Source of the DNA: Nitrospira sp.
Lineage (GTDB): Bacteria; Nitrospirota; Nitrospiria; Nitrospirales; Nitrospiraceae
NCBI GenBank assembly: GCA_005239465.1
Contig: SPAW01000004.1
Coordinates: 29,414-93,413, forward strand
Direction of reading: 5' to 3'
DNA length: 64,000 nt
The notes under the pieces are model-generated. The model made no database searches. It saw only the letters and a list, made by a program, of their open reading frames with translations, and was not told where the DNA came from. A program made the position numbers and the translations under genes. Shown here one piece after another: positions 56,644 through 64,000 of the stretch (position 1 is its first letter; each line of letters opens with the position of its first letter).

Positions 56644-57683
56644 TCTCTTCTCCCTCTCTGAGCGCCACAGCGCCGGCTAGAGTGGGGACAAAACTCCTCC
56701 CGTCACTGGGAATTTTTCTGGTGACGGGAGGTCTTTTTGTGCTCGCCTGGTTCTCCTACCTCTGGCTTAAACCAGGGCCGGCGCCTTACCGTTACCAACT
56801 GGTCGAGGAGGGCGGGGTCAGCAAGTTCGACAAACTTGGGCTGGAGGCTTGGCCAAGCCTCAATATAGGCAAGTACGAGGTGCACGTAGAATCTGTTGAT
56901 AAGCCCATCGCCCTGGCCTATCGCGCGACCAAGGGTGCCGGCCAGCCTGTGCTGCTCAACTGGGAGAGCCGCATCAGCGAACCGATCGGTTCCATCGGTG
57001 GCAATCTATCCGAACTGACGACCGTCGCGACGGCGACCGCCCAGCACGTACCGAAGGAGGCGGTCGTTCTTGCCTGGTGGGATACCTCGCGCCAAGTGCA
57101 ACTGCTCGCAGACCGCGATACGTTGTTCACGTCCCACCTCGGCCAGCCGGTGATTGTTCCTTCCTACTGGAGGGGACGTATTGACGCCATCGACAGGTAT
57201 GAGCACGAGTTCTGGGGCGCCCCACCGTCTGCCGAAGAAAGTCTGACATTCCAGCGTTTTGTCGACGCCCTGGCGTCGGATGCGAACATAGGCGTGGCGA
57301 TGCTGCGGGAACTGGCTGGCTCGCGAGAGGCCTATCTGGTGGTCCATGTCACCGACCTCTACAAGCTTGGGCTGATGCGCCCTGAGCGTCTCGACATAGC
57401 CTTCAAAGATTTTCCCTTAACCGGCAACGTGCATGGGCTGGCCCCGCAAGTGAAGGCCTGGATGAAAAACAATAACTACGACAGATACACGCTACAATCT
57501 CTTTCCGAGAAGGAGGTGCGCGCCTATTTCCTCCGGGAGGGCAAAAACGGCACCACGCTCCTCGCGCAGATGCTGCCCTTCATGGACCGGACGCCAGTTG
57601 AACTGCAAGCGGTGCAGCTCATTTACAATCACGGCGGCTATTGGGTGTACAAAATCCCGCCTGCGCAGCCGACCGGTGCCTGA
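56640..57683 (+). CDS. haoB: HaoB, conserved protein of the hydroxylamine oxidation operon
   Basis: 347 residues from TTG 56640, overlapping the hao stop (TTGA). One membrane helix near the N-terminus ([20 protein letters not shown]) and a large soluble periplasmic part without heme motifs. It matches the gene found between haoA and cycA in known ammonia oxidisers; its exact role is unsettled. The short overlap suggests translation tied to hao. Assignment is from position and topology plus general resemblance. Confidence 0.88.
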   Translation: MISSPSLSATAPARVGTKLLPSLGIFLVTGGLFVLAWFSYLWLKPGPAPYRYQLVEEGGVSKFDKLGLEAWPSLNIGKYEVHVESVDKPIALAYRATKGAGQPVLLNWESRISEPIGSIGGNLSELTTVATATAQHVPKEAVVLAWWDTSRQVQLLADRDTLFTSHLGQPVIVPSYWRGRIDAIDRYEHEFWGAPPSAEESLTFQRFVDALASDANIGVAMLRELAGSREAYLVVHVTDLYKLGLMRPERLDIAFKDFPLTGNVHGLAPQVKAWMKNNNYDRYTLQSLSEKEVRAYFLREGKNGTTLLAQMLPFMDRTPVELQAVQLIYNHGGYWVYKIPPAQPTGA

Positions 57684-57814
57684 TTTCTTCAGCAGCCCAG
57701 TGGTACGAGAGGGAGCGGTGGCGCTGCCCGGAGGTGAAAGCCTGCAGAGAGTAGGGAGATGAGCTGTCTTTAGAGTGCGACCACGAATATATTAATTATT
57801 CGAAAGGAGATACC

Positions 57815-58543
57815 GTGAATCATCCTCTGATGCACGCACTCGCCGCTGCGGCGCTGTTCGCGATTCTGGCTGGAAGCGCTGCCGCAGAACCGATGTTCGA
57901 AGGTCGCAAGAAATGCTATAACTGCCACAAGAGTAATGGTGAATCCTGGGACAAAACCGCCCACGCCAAGGCGATGGAATCGCTCAAAGTCACCAGGGGC
58001 AAGGACAAGGACAAAGCCATGCTCAAGGCGAAGCTCGACCCCAAGAAGGACTATACCAAGGACAAGGATTGTGTCGGCTGCCATGTGGATGGATTCGGGA
58101 TGGATGGCGGGTATGTCATTCAGGAGCCGGACAAATTTCTGACGGGCGTGGGCTGCGAATCCTGCCACGGCGCGGGCAGCGACTATCGCAAGATTCACCG
58201 CAAGGCTGGCGAGGCTTTTGAAAAGTCAGAAAAGACGATGCCGCGCGAGTCTTTGGTGGAGGCCGGGCAAGACTTCGAGTTTGTCGAGAAATGCAACGTC
58301 TGCCATCTGAACTATGAGGGTTCGCCTTGGAAGGGTGTGAAGAAACCCTACACTCCGTTCACCCCCAAGATCGACAAGAAGTATGAGTTCGACTTCGAGA
58401 AGTCCGTACGAAACAACAAGGCGATGCACGAGCATTTCAAACTCGCGGGCACGTTCACAGGCCAGCCTACTCCCAAGTTCCACGATGAATTCCAATCCAA
58501 GGCCAAGCCACCCGCAAAAGCTGACAAGGTCGAGGAGGACTGA
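57815..58543 (+). CDS. cycA: Tetraheme cytochrome c554 (CycA)
   Basis: 242 residues from GTG 57815 with RBS AAAGGAGA. Signal peptide cut near AAAEP, then four CXXCH motifs at about 34 (CYNCH), 86 (CVGCH), 114 (CESCH) and 160 (CNVCH). Accepts electrons from HAO in the periplasm. Very Lys-rich in the mature part, suited to docking with an acidic partner. The 131 bases after haoB may hold a promoter (AT-rich 57788-57800), but none is clear. Its TGA overlaps the cycB ATG. Confidence 0.94.
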   Translation: MNHPLMHALAAAALFAILAGSAAAEPMFEGRKKCYNCHKSNGESWDKTAHAKAMESLKVTRGKDKDKAMLKAKLDPKKDYTKDKDCVGCHVDGFGMDGGYVIQEPDKFLTGVGCESCHGAGSDYRKIHRKAGEAFEKSEKTMPRESLVEAGQDFEFVEKCNVCHLNYEGSPWKGVKKPYTPFTPKIDKKYEFDFEKSVRNNKAMHEHFKLAGTFTGQPTPKFHDEFQSKAKPPAKADKVEED

Positions 58544-59181
58544 TGGCAGGGCGGTTACGGAGCTACTTGCGCGAGAAGGGCAGCACCCTGGCCGTCGGCG
58601 CGGCTCTTGGGGTTGGATTGATCATTGTGGTCTTCGGTGGCGAGGCAGCCGTATCCACGACCACGTTCTGCATTAGCTGCCATTCAGAGATCTACCCTTA
58701 TGAAGAGCTGAAAAAGTCGTCGCACTGGGGTGCGCTCGGGTCCGATCCAGGCTGTAAGGACTGCCATGTCCCCCGGGGTTTAGAAAATTTCCATCGGGCA
58801 GTGTACACGCACGTGGTGGATGGAACACCGTTTCTCTTCATGGAGTTCATCAACGACTACTCGACTGTCGAGAAATTCAACGAGCGACGGCCTGAGGCGG
58901 CCTACAGGGCGCGTATGAGGCTGAAGGAATGGGACAGTGTCACCTGCCGGGCTTGCCACCAGAATACAAGGCCTCCGGGAAAGTCCGCCAAGGCCGCCCA
59001 TGAGAAAATGCAGACTGAAGGTGCAACCTGCATCGACTGCCACCAGAATTTGGTGCATAAGAAAGTTCCGGAGCATGATCTCACTGCTAGCCTGGCGCAG
59101 GGGAGACCGGTGTTGAAGGAGGTCAAGAAGAAGGAAGAAGAGAAAGGAGAGGAGAAAGCAGAAGAGAAAAAGGAAAACTGA
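58543..59181 (+). CDS. cycB: Tetraheme quinone reductase cytochrome cM552 (CycB, NapC/NirT family)
   Basis: 212 residues from ATG 58543. One N-terminal membrane helix (TLAVGAALGVGLIIVVFGG) and four CXXCH motifs at about 43, 71, 135 and 163. NapC/NirT layout; passes electrons between c554 and the quinone pool. The last 25 residues are an extended Lys/Glu-rich tail (KKKEEEKGEEKAEEKKE) not typical of NapC. Last gene of the hao operon. Confidence 0.94.
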   Translation: MAGRLRSYLREKGSTLAVGAALGVGLIIVVFGGEAAVSTTTFCISCHSEIYPYEELKKSSHWGALGSDPGCKDCHVPRGLENFHRAVYTHVVDGTPFLFMEFINDYSTVEKFNERRPEAAYRARMRLKEWDSVTCRACHQNTRPPGKSAKAAHEKMQTEGATCIDCHQNLVHKKVPEHDLTASLAQGRPVLKEVKKKEEEKGEEKAEEKKEN

Positions 59182-59485
59182 GCCTCGTTTTTGTTAACTC
59201 CAATCCGAAGATAAGTCTGCTCTCGATCGGCTATTTCGCAGGTCCTGTCGCGGCGAACAGCCCCGCCGTGCTCACTCCACCCATCCTCCAGTGGGGCCCT
59301 TCCGTTGCGCGCGCCAGGGAAAAGCCGCGTCTTGGCGCGGCGCGGTAAGGGCGGGCGGGTTGAGACCATCGCCCGTTCGTCACGCCACCCGGACCCTGAA
59401 GGGGTTCCGTTTGCAGAGGCCAACCTCCCTTTCGGCTTTACTGCAATCGCACAGCTTCCTGAAGCCGGTTCATAAGTGGACTTCA
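59182..59485. other. 304-base gap after cycB
   Basis: GC-rich with short hairpins (e.g. CCGCG...CGCGG near 59324-59343) but no poly-T tract that would make a confident terminator. The minus-strand open frame across it antisense to cycB is not protein-like. No gene seen. Confidence 0.5.
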
Positions 59486-60208
59486 TCACTCATCAGTCCC
59501 TTCCAGCCTCGCGGAGGTACTTGCTGCCGTCCCAGTGGCCACCCGCTTGGCTAAGCTCTCCTTCCATCTGACCGAGAGGGCCGGACAGGTTGCGAGCGCT
59601 CGCGCCGCCTCGAGGTCATGCGAGCACTGATGCATCACATCGTTGGCGGCGGCCACTGTCCACTCCGGGTGCAGCCGCTCGATCAATCGCAGTTTCGCAC
59701 CAGCCTGGACATGGCCCTCGCGCAGGACTCGAAAATACCAGCCTGTGCGGCCGGTCTGCTGGACCCTGAGGGCCAAATCCTTTACCCGCCACCGCCGTAC
59801 CAGCTTCCAGCATGGCTGCCGGGGCTGAGACAGTTGGACCAGCGCGTCTCCGATCTTGAACACATCGCCGATGCACACATCGGCCTCCAGAAGCCCCTCG
59901 GTCGTGAAGTTCTCTCCGAACGATCCACAGGGCAGGGCTTGCAGGCCAAGGTCCCGCTCCCAATACGGGTAGTGCTCGCCCGGGTAGACGTTAACCGCCT
60001 TCTCCGGCCCGCCGTGGTTCTGCAGATCGGCCTGGCCGTCCCCTGCGAGATTGACACGCCCCAACCGAACCGAGCCGGCAACCGGCTCTTTGAAGAAGCC
60101 GGTTGTCCAGACCTGATCCATCGGGTCGGTCACGTCAACCAGCCCGACGGTCCGTGGTACCCCGACCTGCACCGAAACGAGTTCGGCTTCAAGTACGACT
60201 TCACCCAA
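59486..60208 (-). CDS. MOSC domain protein (YiiM-like)
   Basis: 240 residues. MOSC fold with GDGQADLQNHGGPEKAVNVYP and GSFGENFTTEGLLE, the conserved Cys in the QPRQPCWKL segment, and a C-terminal 3-alpha domain. This is the YiiM branch, linked to molybdenum cofactor-dependent reduction of N-hydroxylated compounds. It lies between the hao and amo operons on the opposite strand to hao. A role in handling hydroxylated nitrogen compounds is tempting but only inference. Confidence 0.9.
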   Translation of the reverse strand: MGEVVLEAELVSVQVGVPRTVGLVDVTDPMDQVWTTGFFKEPVAGSVRLGRVNLAGDGQADLQNHGGPEKAVNVYPGEHYPYWERDLGLQALPCGSFGENFTTEGLLEADVCIGDVFKIGDALVQLSQPRQPCWKLVRRWRVKDLALRVQQTGRTGWYFRVLREGHVQAGAKLRLIERLHPEWTVAAANDVMHQCSHDLEAARALATCPALSVRWKESLAKRVATGTAASTSARLEGTDE

Positions 60209-60426
60209 TGGTGTCCTCCTCGGCCGCCTCGCCTGATGAATCGGCCTGTGATCGTGATATTGTGGTCAGGTTACACCTTCTTGATGTTTTGTTGAAGGGG
60301 GAACTCTGATTGTGTAAGCTTCCCCAAATCTGAGACGATTCAATAGGAGAACATTCTGTCACAATACCTCGGGCCGCATACAATGCTTGGTCACCGGCTT
60401 CTCGCACAGGACGCAGGTTACATGCG

Positions 60427-61341
60427 ATGAGGGAGAAATTGCTACGCCATTTCCCACACATTAATACCGCGCATGCTCATAGAAACCGGGATTATTTTAT
60501 CGCGGTATGTACGTTTCTTTGTGTAACGGTCAGTTCGATCTGCGAGGTAAGCGCGAGTATAGAAAAACAACATGACCTAGGTGTTATCGCTTGGGTATTG
60601 CTGGGTGGGTTGTTGCTCGGTGAAAATAGAGAAACAAGAATGCAGGTCGTCATTGCCGTCGCGTTTGCCACAATCGGCGAGCACTTTGCTTCTCTTTATA
60701 TGGGTGGATACACCTATCGGCTTGAGAACGTGCCGGCCTATGTGCCGCCTGGTCACGGAATGGTGTATTTAACCGCGATTGCGTTGGCTCGTTCCGGGCT
60801 GTTCGTACGATATGCCAGAGGAATCGCCGCATGTGTGGTATTGGTGTGGGGCGCATGGTCCATGTGGGGAATCAGCGGGTATGCCGAACAGGGTGATGCA
60901 CTCGGTGCGGTAATGTTTTGTGTGTTTTTAGCCTGTCTTTTTGCAGGTCGCTCGCCGATGGTGTATGTCGCCGCCTTCTTTATTACGACATGGCTGGAAT
61001 TGATCGGCACAGCAGTTGGAGCCTGGAAATGGGCGGCAATAGACCCTGTTCTTGGATTGTCTCAGGGAAACCCGCCAAGTGGTGTGGCTGTCTGGTATTG
61101 CCTGGTTGATGCGGTAGCAATCGGCGGAGCTGCGCCATTATTGCGCGGTCTGAAACACGCCGGTAAGTGGTGTAAATACTTGGGCTCTTCCCCCAAACGA
61201 GCGGGTGGATGTTCCATCTCTGCAGGTCACCGGGAGCATGCTCGTGAGGATGTTCAAGCGCCGATACGTCTCACCTCGCAAGCCATACACAGGTCGTTGA
61301 GGAACCAGGATCTTGTTGTTGAGTCCCGCGACAAAACCTAA
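60427..61341 (+). CDS. Polytopic membrane protein of unknown function, 3' end altered
   Basis: 304 residues. About seven predicted helices up to residue 240, with conserved-looking loops GGYTYRLENVPAYVPPGHGM and GAWKWAAIDPVLGLSQGNPP. I do not recognise the family beyond similarity in style to uncharacterised membrane proteins. After GLKHAGKWCKYL the sequence turns hydrophilic and, from about 61228, lies antisense to a transposase remnant, so the last 40-50 residues are probably not original. It lies just downstream of amoB on the other strand. Confidence 0.7.
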   Translation: MREKLLRHFPHINTAHAHRNRDYFIAVCTFLCVTVSSICEVSASIEKQHDLGVIAWVLLGGLLLGENRETRMQVVIAVAFATIGEHFASLYMGGYTYRLENVPAYVPPGHGMVYLTAIALARSGLFVRYARGIAACVVLVWGAWSMWGISGYAEQGDALGAVMFCVFLACLFAGRSPMVYVAAFFITTWLELIGTAVGAWKWAAIDPVLGLSQGNPPSGVAVWYCLVDAVAIGGAAPLLRGLKHAGKWCKYLGSSPKRAGGCSISAGHREHAREDVQAPIRLTSQAIHRSLRNQDLVVESRDKT

Positions 61342-61413
61342 GGTCACCTGTTCTCGGGTTTGCGGTAGGCGATCCCATTCCCAATGCCGCTTAATCATCT
61401 TGGCAACCGTATC
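61228..61413 (-). pseudogene. Transposase remnant (ISL3-like C-terminus)
   Basis: The minus-strand frame contains SPDTVAKMIKRHWEWDRLP, GFVAGLNNKILVPQRPVYGL and YRRLNILTSMLPV, which match the C-terminal end of ISL3-type (IS204/IS1001) transposases (EGLNNKI...RRAYG...LRIL). The frame upstream (to 61659) is not transposase-like, and no inverted repeats were found, so only the last ~60 residues survive. The plus-strand neighbour gene runs into it. Confidence 0.75.
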
Positions 61414-61841
61414 AGGGGACCTAAGCCTCCTTCGCTTCTGAGACGTCCTCCAATAGTCAATGAATAGTCGTGTCCATCTGGTCCGCATGACGGTGTCTGA
61501 ATGGCTAGTGCGTGCATGAGCATAAGGGGCTGACGGAATAAGGTGGGGTGTACGCCTCGAAGGAAGGCGCCTTGGGGGACAATACGGAGGGTACACAGCA
61601 ATCATTGAGCTGCTACGTGCCGGATGAGGCCTACCGGACGGCATGCGGTGGAGGAACAACTATGATGGATGATACATTCAACGGGTGAGACGAGGCTTGC
61701 TCAGGAAAAGTAACAGGACCAGAGACTAAAACAATACTAGTATAGCGCCGTTCTGCTGCGCGTAAAGGGTATCCTCTTCAACGTGACTGCAATGTTCTAG
61801 AAGCGTTGGGGGCGCTGCGCTGGCGGTCATCTCGTTCGTTC

Positions 61842-61891
61842 AAAAAAACGCCGATCCGCTCTCCGTCTTGCGACGGGAACGGATCGGCGTC
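61842..61891 (-). terminator. Rho-independent terminator of the amo operon
   Basis: On the minus strand GACGCCGATCCG pairs with CGGATCGGCGT, with a 27-nt loop region that has its own CCGTC/GACGG pairing, followed by TTTTTTT. It lies 15-65 bases after the amoB stop. One of the strongest terminators in the window. Confidence 0.92.
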
Positions 61892-61905
61892 ACACTTACG
61901 TTTGC

Positions 61906-63168
61906 TTATGCCCCCCCCAACCTCGTAAAGACCGGGAGGACAGGAGCATGGATAGGATTGATGAGGCGCTCACCGGAGTCGGTCCAAGACATCAGCAGCC
62001 CTGCGAAACGCTGATCCGGATCGTGGAGAATATCCACCAGCCGCTGCACTTCCCACAGGACGTCCTTCGACTCGATCTTGATCTCGACGGTTGCACCGGG
62101 CATGATCGGAGACTCGTTGTCCAGCGTCAAGCCGGCTGACGCTACGAGTTCAGCCGGGTAGTTCGGGTCGAGTTTAGCTGCGCCGACCTTGTTGGTGAAC
62201 CTGATGCCTGCCGTTGTGAACTCTCCGATGCTCACGGGTTGAGTACCGTTGTTGGTCGCGCGGATATTGATGCGCATCGCGCGACCCGGAACATCATACT
62301 CCGCGTGGATCACATCAACCACCAGAGGATTCGGCTTCACCGGCAGGGGTTTAACCTTTGTTTCGCCGGCCTGGAGAGGGACGGTAATCGGGTGCTGGGC
62401 TTCCGCAGAGAAGTAACCTATCGCCACCACAACTAAGATTACTACCAGAAGGATGGCCCCCACTTTGCGATCGATTGGGTCAAGCAACAGCTCGTCCCCC
62501 TGTGCTGCCAGCACACGGGCGCGAATGAGGTACATCGGTCTGACCGCGAAGAAGCCCACCCAGAAGATCGCGAGGGCAGCCCAAAAGAGGTGCCACATGA
62601 TCCCGGTTGCAGTGCCCTTGGTCTCCGAATCGAACGTTTCTCCCGTAAGCGTCTTGATCGGGTTGGTGAAATCACTATATTTGCCCGTGATATCCATCCA
62701 GCTCCCAGGCCCGGCGATAGGGCCTGCATCTTTGACGGCATACATCGGGTGGATGTGATGGTGACCAGGTAACCGAGCCTTCAGCGTGACCTCGTACTCG
62801 TAGTCCCGACCGATCTCCATCGGGCCCGAGGTGAACATCGGTTGCCCGTTCACTTTCGAGCTGAGACGCACAAACACCGAACTTGGAGAGCCGACATTGA
62901 GGAACGTCCGGTTCGGCTTGACGACTGCCCGAGGCCAGTCTGTCGACAGGTGGAACTTGCCCTTCAGCGTCGCGATATCATTGACAGCGGTCGTCTTCCC
63001 TACCCACTCTGTATCATACCAATTAACAGTACGCATCCGTAGGAACGGTTCCTGAGATCGCTCCCCATGGGCGAAAGCAGGAGTCGTATCGAGCGCCAGC
63101 GTGAACGCCAGCGTCGCCATCCCGCACAGCCCGATCATGCAGAATTTGAGTACGTTTTTCGCGTTCAT
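61906..63168 (-). CDS. amoB: Ammonia monooxygenase subunit B
   Basis: 420 residues. Signal peptide (ending TPAFA), so the mature chain begins with His34 ([14 protein letters not shown]), a copper ligand through its amino terminus in this family. The HxH copper pair is in [14 protein letters not shown] (H138/H140). Two cupredoxin domains flank two membrane helices ([38 protein letters not shown]). Overlaps amoA by 4 bases (ATGA). The copper-monooxygenase pattern with AmoA identifies the ammonia branch rather than methane, by AmoA resemblance. Confidence 0.97.
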   Translation of the reverse strand: MNAKNVLKFCMIGLCGMATLAFTLALDTTPAFAHGERSQEPFLRMRTVNWYDTEWVGKTTAVNDIATLKGKFHLSTDWPRAVVKPNRTFLNVGSPSSVFVRLSSKVNGQPMFTSGPMEIGRDYEYEVTLKARLPGHHHIHPMYAVKDAGPIAGPGSWMDITGKYSDFTNPIKTLTGETFDSETKGTATGIMWHLFWAALAIFWVGFFAVRPMYLIRARVLAAQGDELLLDPIDRKVGAILLVVILVVVAIGYFSAEAQHPITVPLQAGETKVKPLPVKPNPLVVDVIHAEYDVPGRAMRINIRATNNGTQPVSIGEFTTAGIRFTNKVGAAKLDPNYPAELVASAGLTLDNESPIMPGATVEIKIESKDVLWEVQRLVDILHDPDQRFAGLLMSWTDSGERLINPIHAPVLPVFTRLGGA

Positions 63169-63953
63169 ACTTTCCCCCCTGCAAGTTTAGCTTTCTCTGC
63201 ACGCGCCAGGTCGCCGTAAGCGAGGACATCATGCACCTTCGTCGTTCGGTTCCTCTCGTCCGTGAGATAAAAGTAGGCGGTGCAGAAGAACTTTCCGAAC
63301 TGCCACCAAAGGATGTACATCAACGAGGAGGCGAAGGCTGCGAAGAAGGCAGAGATCATGGTGCTATGCCCGCCGAATGTGCGCAGCGACCCCACCTCGA
63401 TCATCCGAATGTACTCAGGTGTCCCGGTACGGACATAAGCGAATCCCATGTAGTCAGCCCACGAGAGCAGGTTCCCATCTACTACGACCGGTGTGTGGCT
63501 GTACGCGAATAGGGCCCAGTTGGTCGGGTAAAACAGCGCCGCGAACAACCATGCCCCGACCACCGACGTGAGCACCCAGCTCCGGGTCAGCAACAGGACT
63601 ATGTCGAGGACCATCGCGCTGGGGAGCAGGGTAGCGGGCATGACAAAGTTGAACGGATAGTTGGACCACCACCACCAGGCGGCAACAACCGTTACCAATT
63701 TTCCAGTGAGGAGCGCCAAGATAGTGATCGTCGCGCCAAACGGTTGTCGATAGTTCACCCAGTTGTAGTACTGGAGCGCGGCGCAAAAGGTGATCGCCGT
63801 GATGGGTGTCACGATCGGCCACCACTGCCGGTCCTTCCAGTCCAGCCAGAAATCCCAATCTCCCGCGAGCAGATCGAAGTGCATGTGAAAGGTCCCGATT
63901 ATGGTGACAAACAAGATCGGGAGGAAATAGATATAGTCTATGTGTCTGGACAT
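63165..63953 (-). CDS. amoA: Ammonia monooxygenase subunit A
   Basis: 262 residues, RBS GGAAGG before the ATG at 63953. Membrane subunit of the copper monooxygenase that oxidises ammonia to hydroxylamine. Typical AmoA segments: [77 protein letters not shown] and [17 protein letters not shown]. It resembles the comammox Nitrospira AmoA lineage in these blocks. amoC is expected upstream (beyond 64000); 63954-64000 is the intergenic piece. Confidence 0.97.
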   Translation of the reverse strand: MSRHIDYIYFLPILFVTIIGTFHMHFDLLAGDWDFWLDWKDRQWWPIVTPITAITFCAALQYYNWVNYRQPFGATITILALLTGKLVTVVAAWWWWSNYPFNFVMPATLLPSAMVLDIVLLLTRSWVLTSVVGAWLFAALFYPTNWALFAYSHTPVVVDGNLLSWADYMGFAYVRTGTPEYIRMIEVGSLRTFGGHSTMISAFFAAFASSLMYILWWQFGKFFCTAYFYLTDERNRTTKVHDVLAYGDLARAEKAKLAGGKV

Positions 63954-64000
63954 AGCGACGCCTTCCGGCGGCAGCTTGGAAGCTCTAATAATCTCGGCGG

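Noticed and set aside
58902..59489. 195-codon minus-strand frame antisense to cycB
   Set aside because: Driven by the GC-skewed antisense of cycB and its Lys/Glu tail; no homology seen.
61414..61659. N-terminal part of the minus-strand frame containing the transposase tail
   Set aside because: Only the last ~60 residues match a transposase; the preceding part is not coherent, so it is not called as a full transposase.

Overview
The window looks like part of the chromosome of a comammox (complete ammonia-oxidising) Nitrospira. The right-hand 10 kb carries a hydroxylamine oxidation operon (haoA-haoB-cycA-cycB) and, on the opposite strand, ammonia monooxygenase genes amoA and amoB. amoC would lie just beyond base 64000. 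The rest is a housekeeping backbone unlike that of proteobacterial ammonia oxidisers: RNase HIII, a leucine T-box leader in front of leuA, a DUF2905 protein, a SpoIID/LytB protein and a System I cytochrome c maturation operon. The Nitrospira assignment is inferred from this combination and from family resemblance. No nitrite oxidoreductase (nxr) gene is visible, so the nitrite-oxidising half is assumed from knowledge of the lineage.

Layout. 0-2 kb: the end of the histidine operon (hisA end, hisF, hisIE) and a HIT protein. 2-10 kb: the dnaG-rpoD macromolecular synthesis genes, a CAU tRNA, a zinc-ribbon protein, RNase HIII, an M48 lipoprotein peptidase broken by a frameshift, a PilZ protein and RNase P RNA. 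10-21 kb: branched-chain amino acid and phospholipid genes (ilvB-ilvN-ilvC-psd-pssA, T-box, leuA-cupin-leuB), an NHL-repeat protein and asd. 21-36 kb: DUF2905, spoIID-like, queA, a SurA-N protein, RDD, the rod-shape operon mreBCD-mrdA-rodA, rng, dprA and topA. 36.5-43.4 kb: a complete ccmABCDEFGHI operon, which would serve the 16 c-type hemes encoded 11 kb downstream.

43.4-54.8 kb is an accessory stretch. It holds an MntA/HepT toxin-antitoxin pair flanked by 25-bp direct repeats, a LuxR C-terminal remnant, a hicB gene with a truncated hicA, a sensor system (ABC-type binding protein, histidine kinase, sigma-54 response regulator), a TonB receptor and several families of interspersed repeats. 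54.8-59.2 kb is the hao/cyc operon behind a near-consensus sigma-70 promoter. 59.5-61.9 kb holds a MOSC protein, a membrane protein whose 3' end runs into a transposase remnant, and a strong terminator. 61.9-64 kb is amoBA.

How the genes work together. AmoCAB oxidises ammonia to hydroxylamine. The octaheme HaoA with HaoB oxidises hydroxylamine, and electrons pass through tetraheme CycA to membrane-anchored CycB and the quinone pool. CcmA-I attaches the hemes. Three repeat families are scattered between genes: large imperfect inverted repeats that in three of five cases start 0-1 nt after a stop codon, 7-bp-periodic repeats, and a ~120-bp family bracketing the accessory block.
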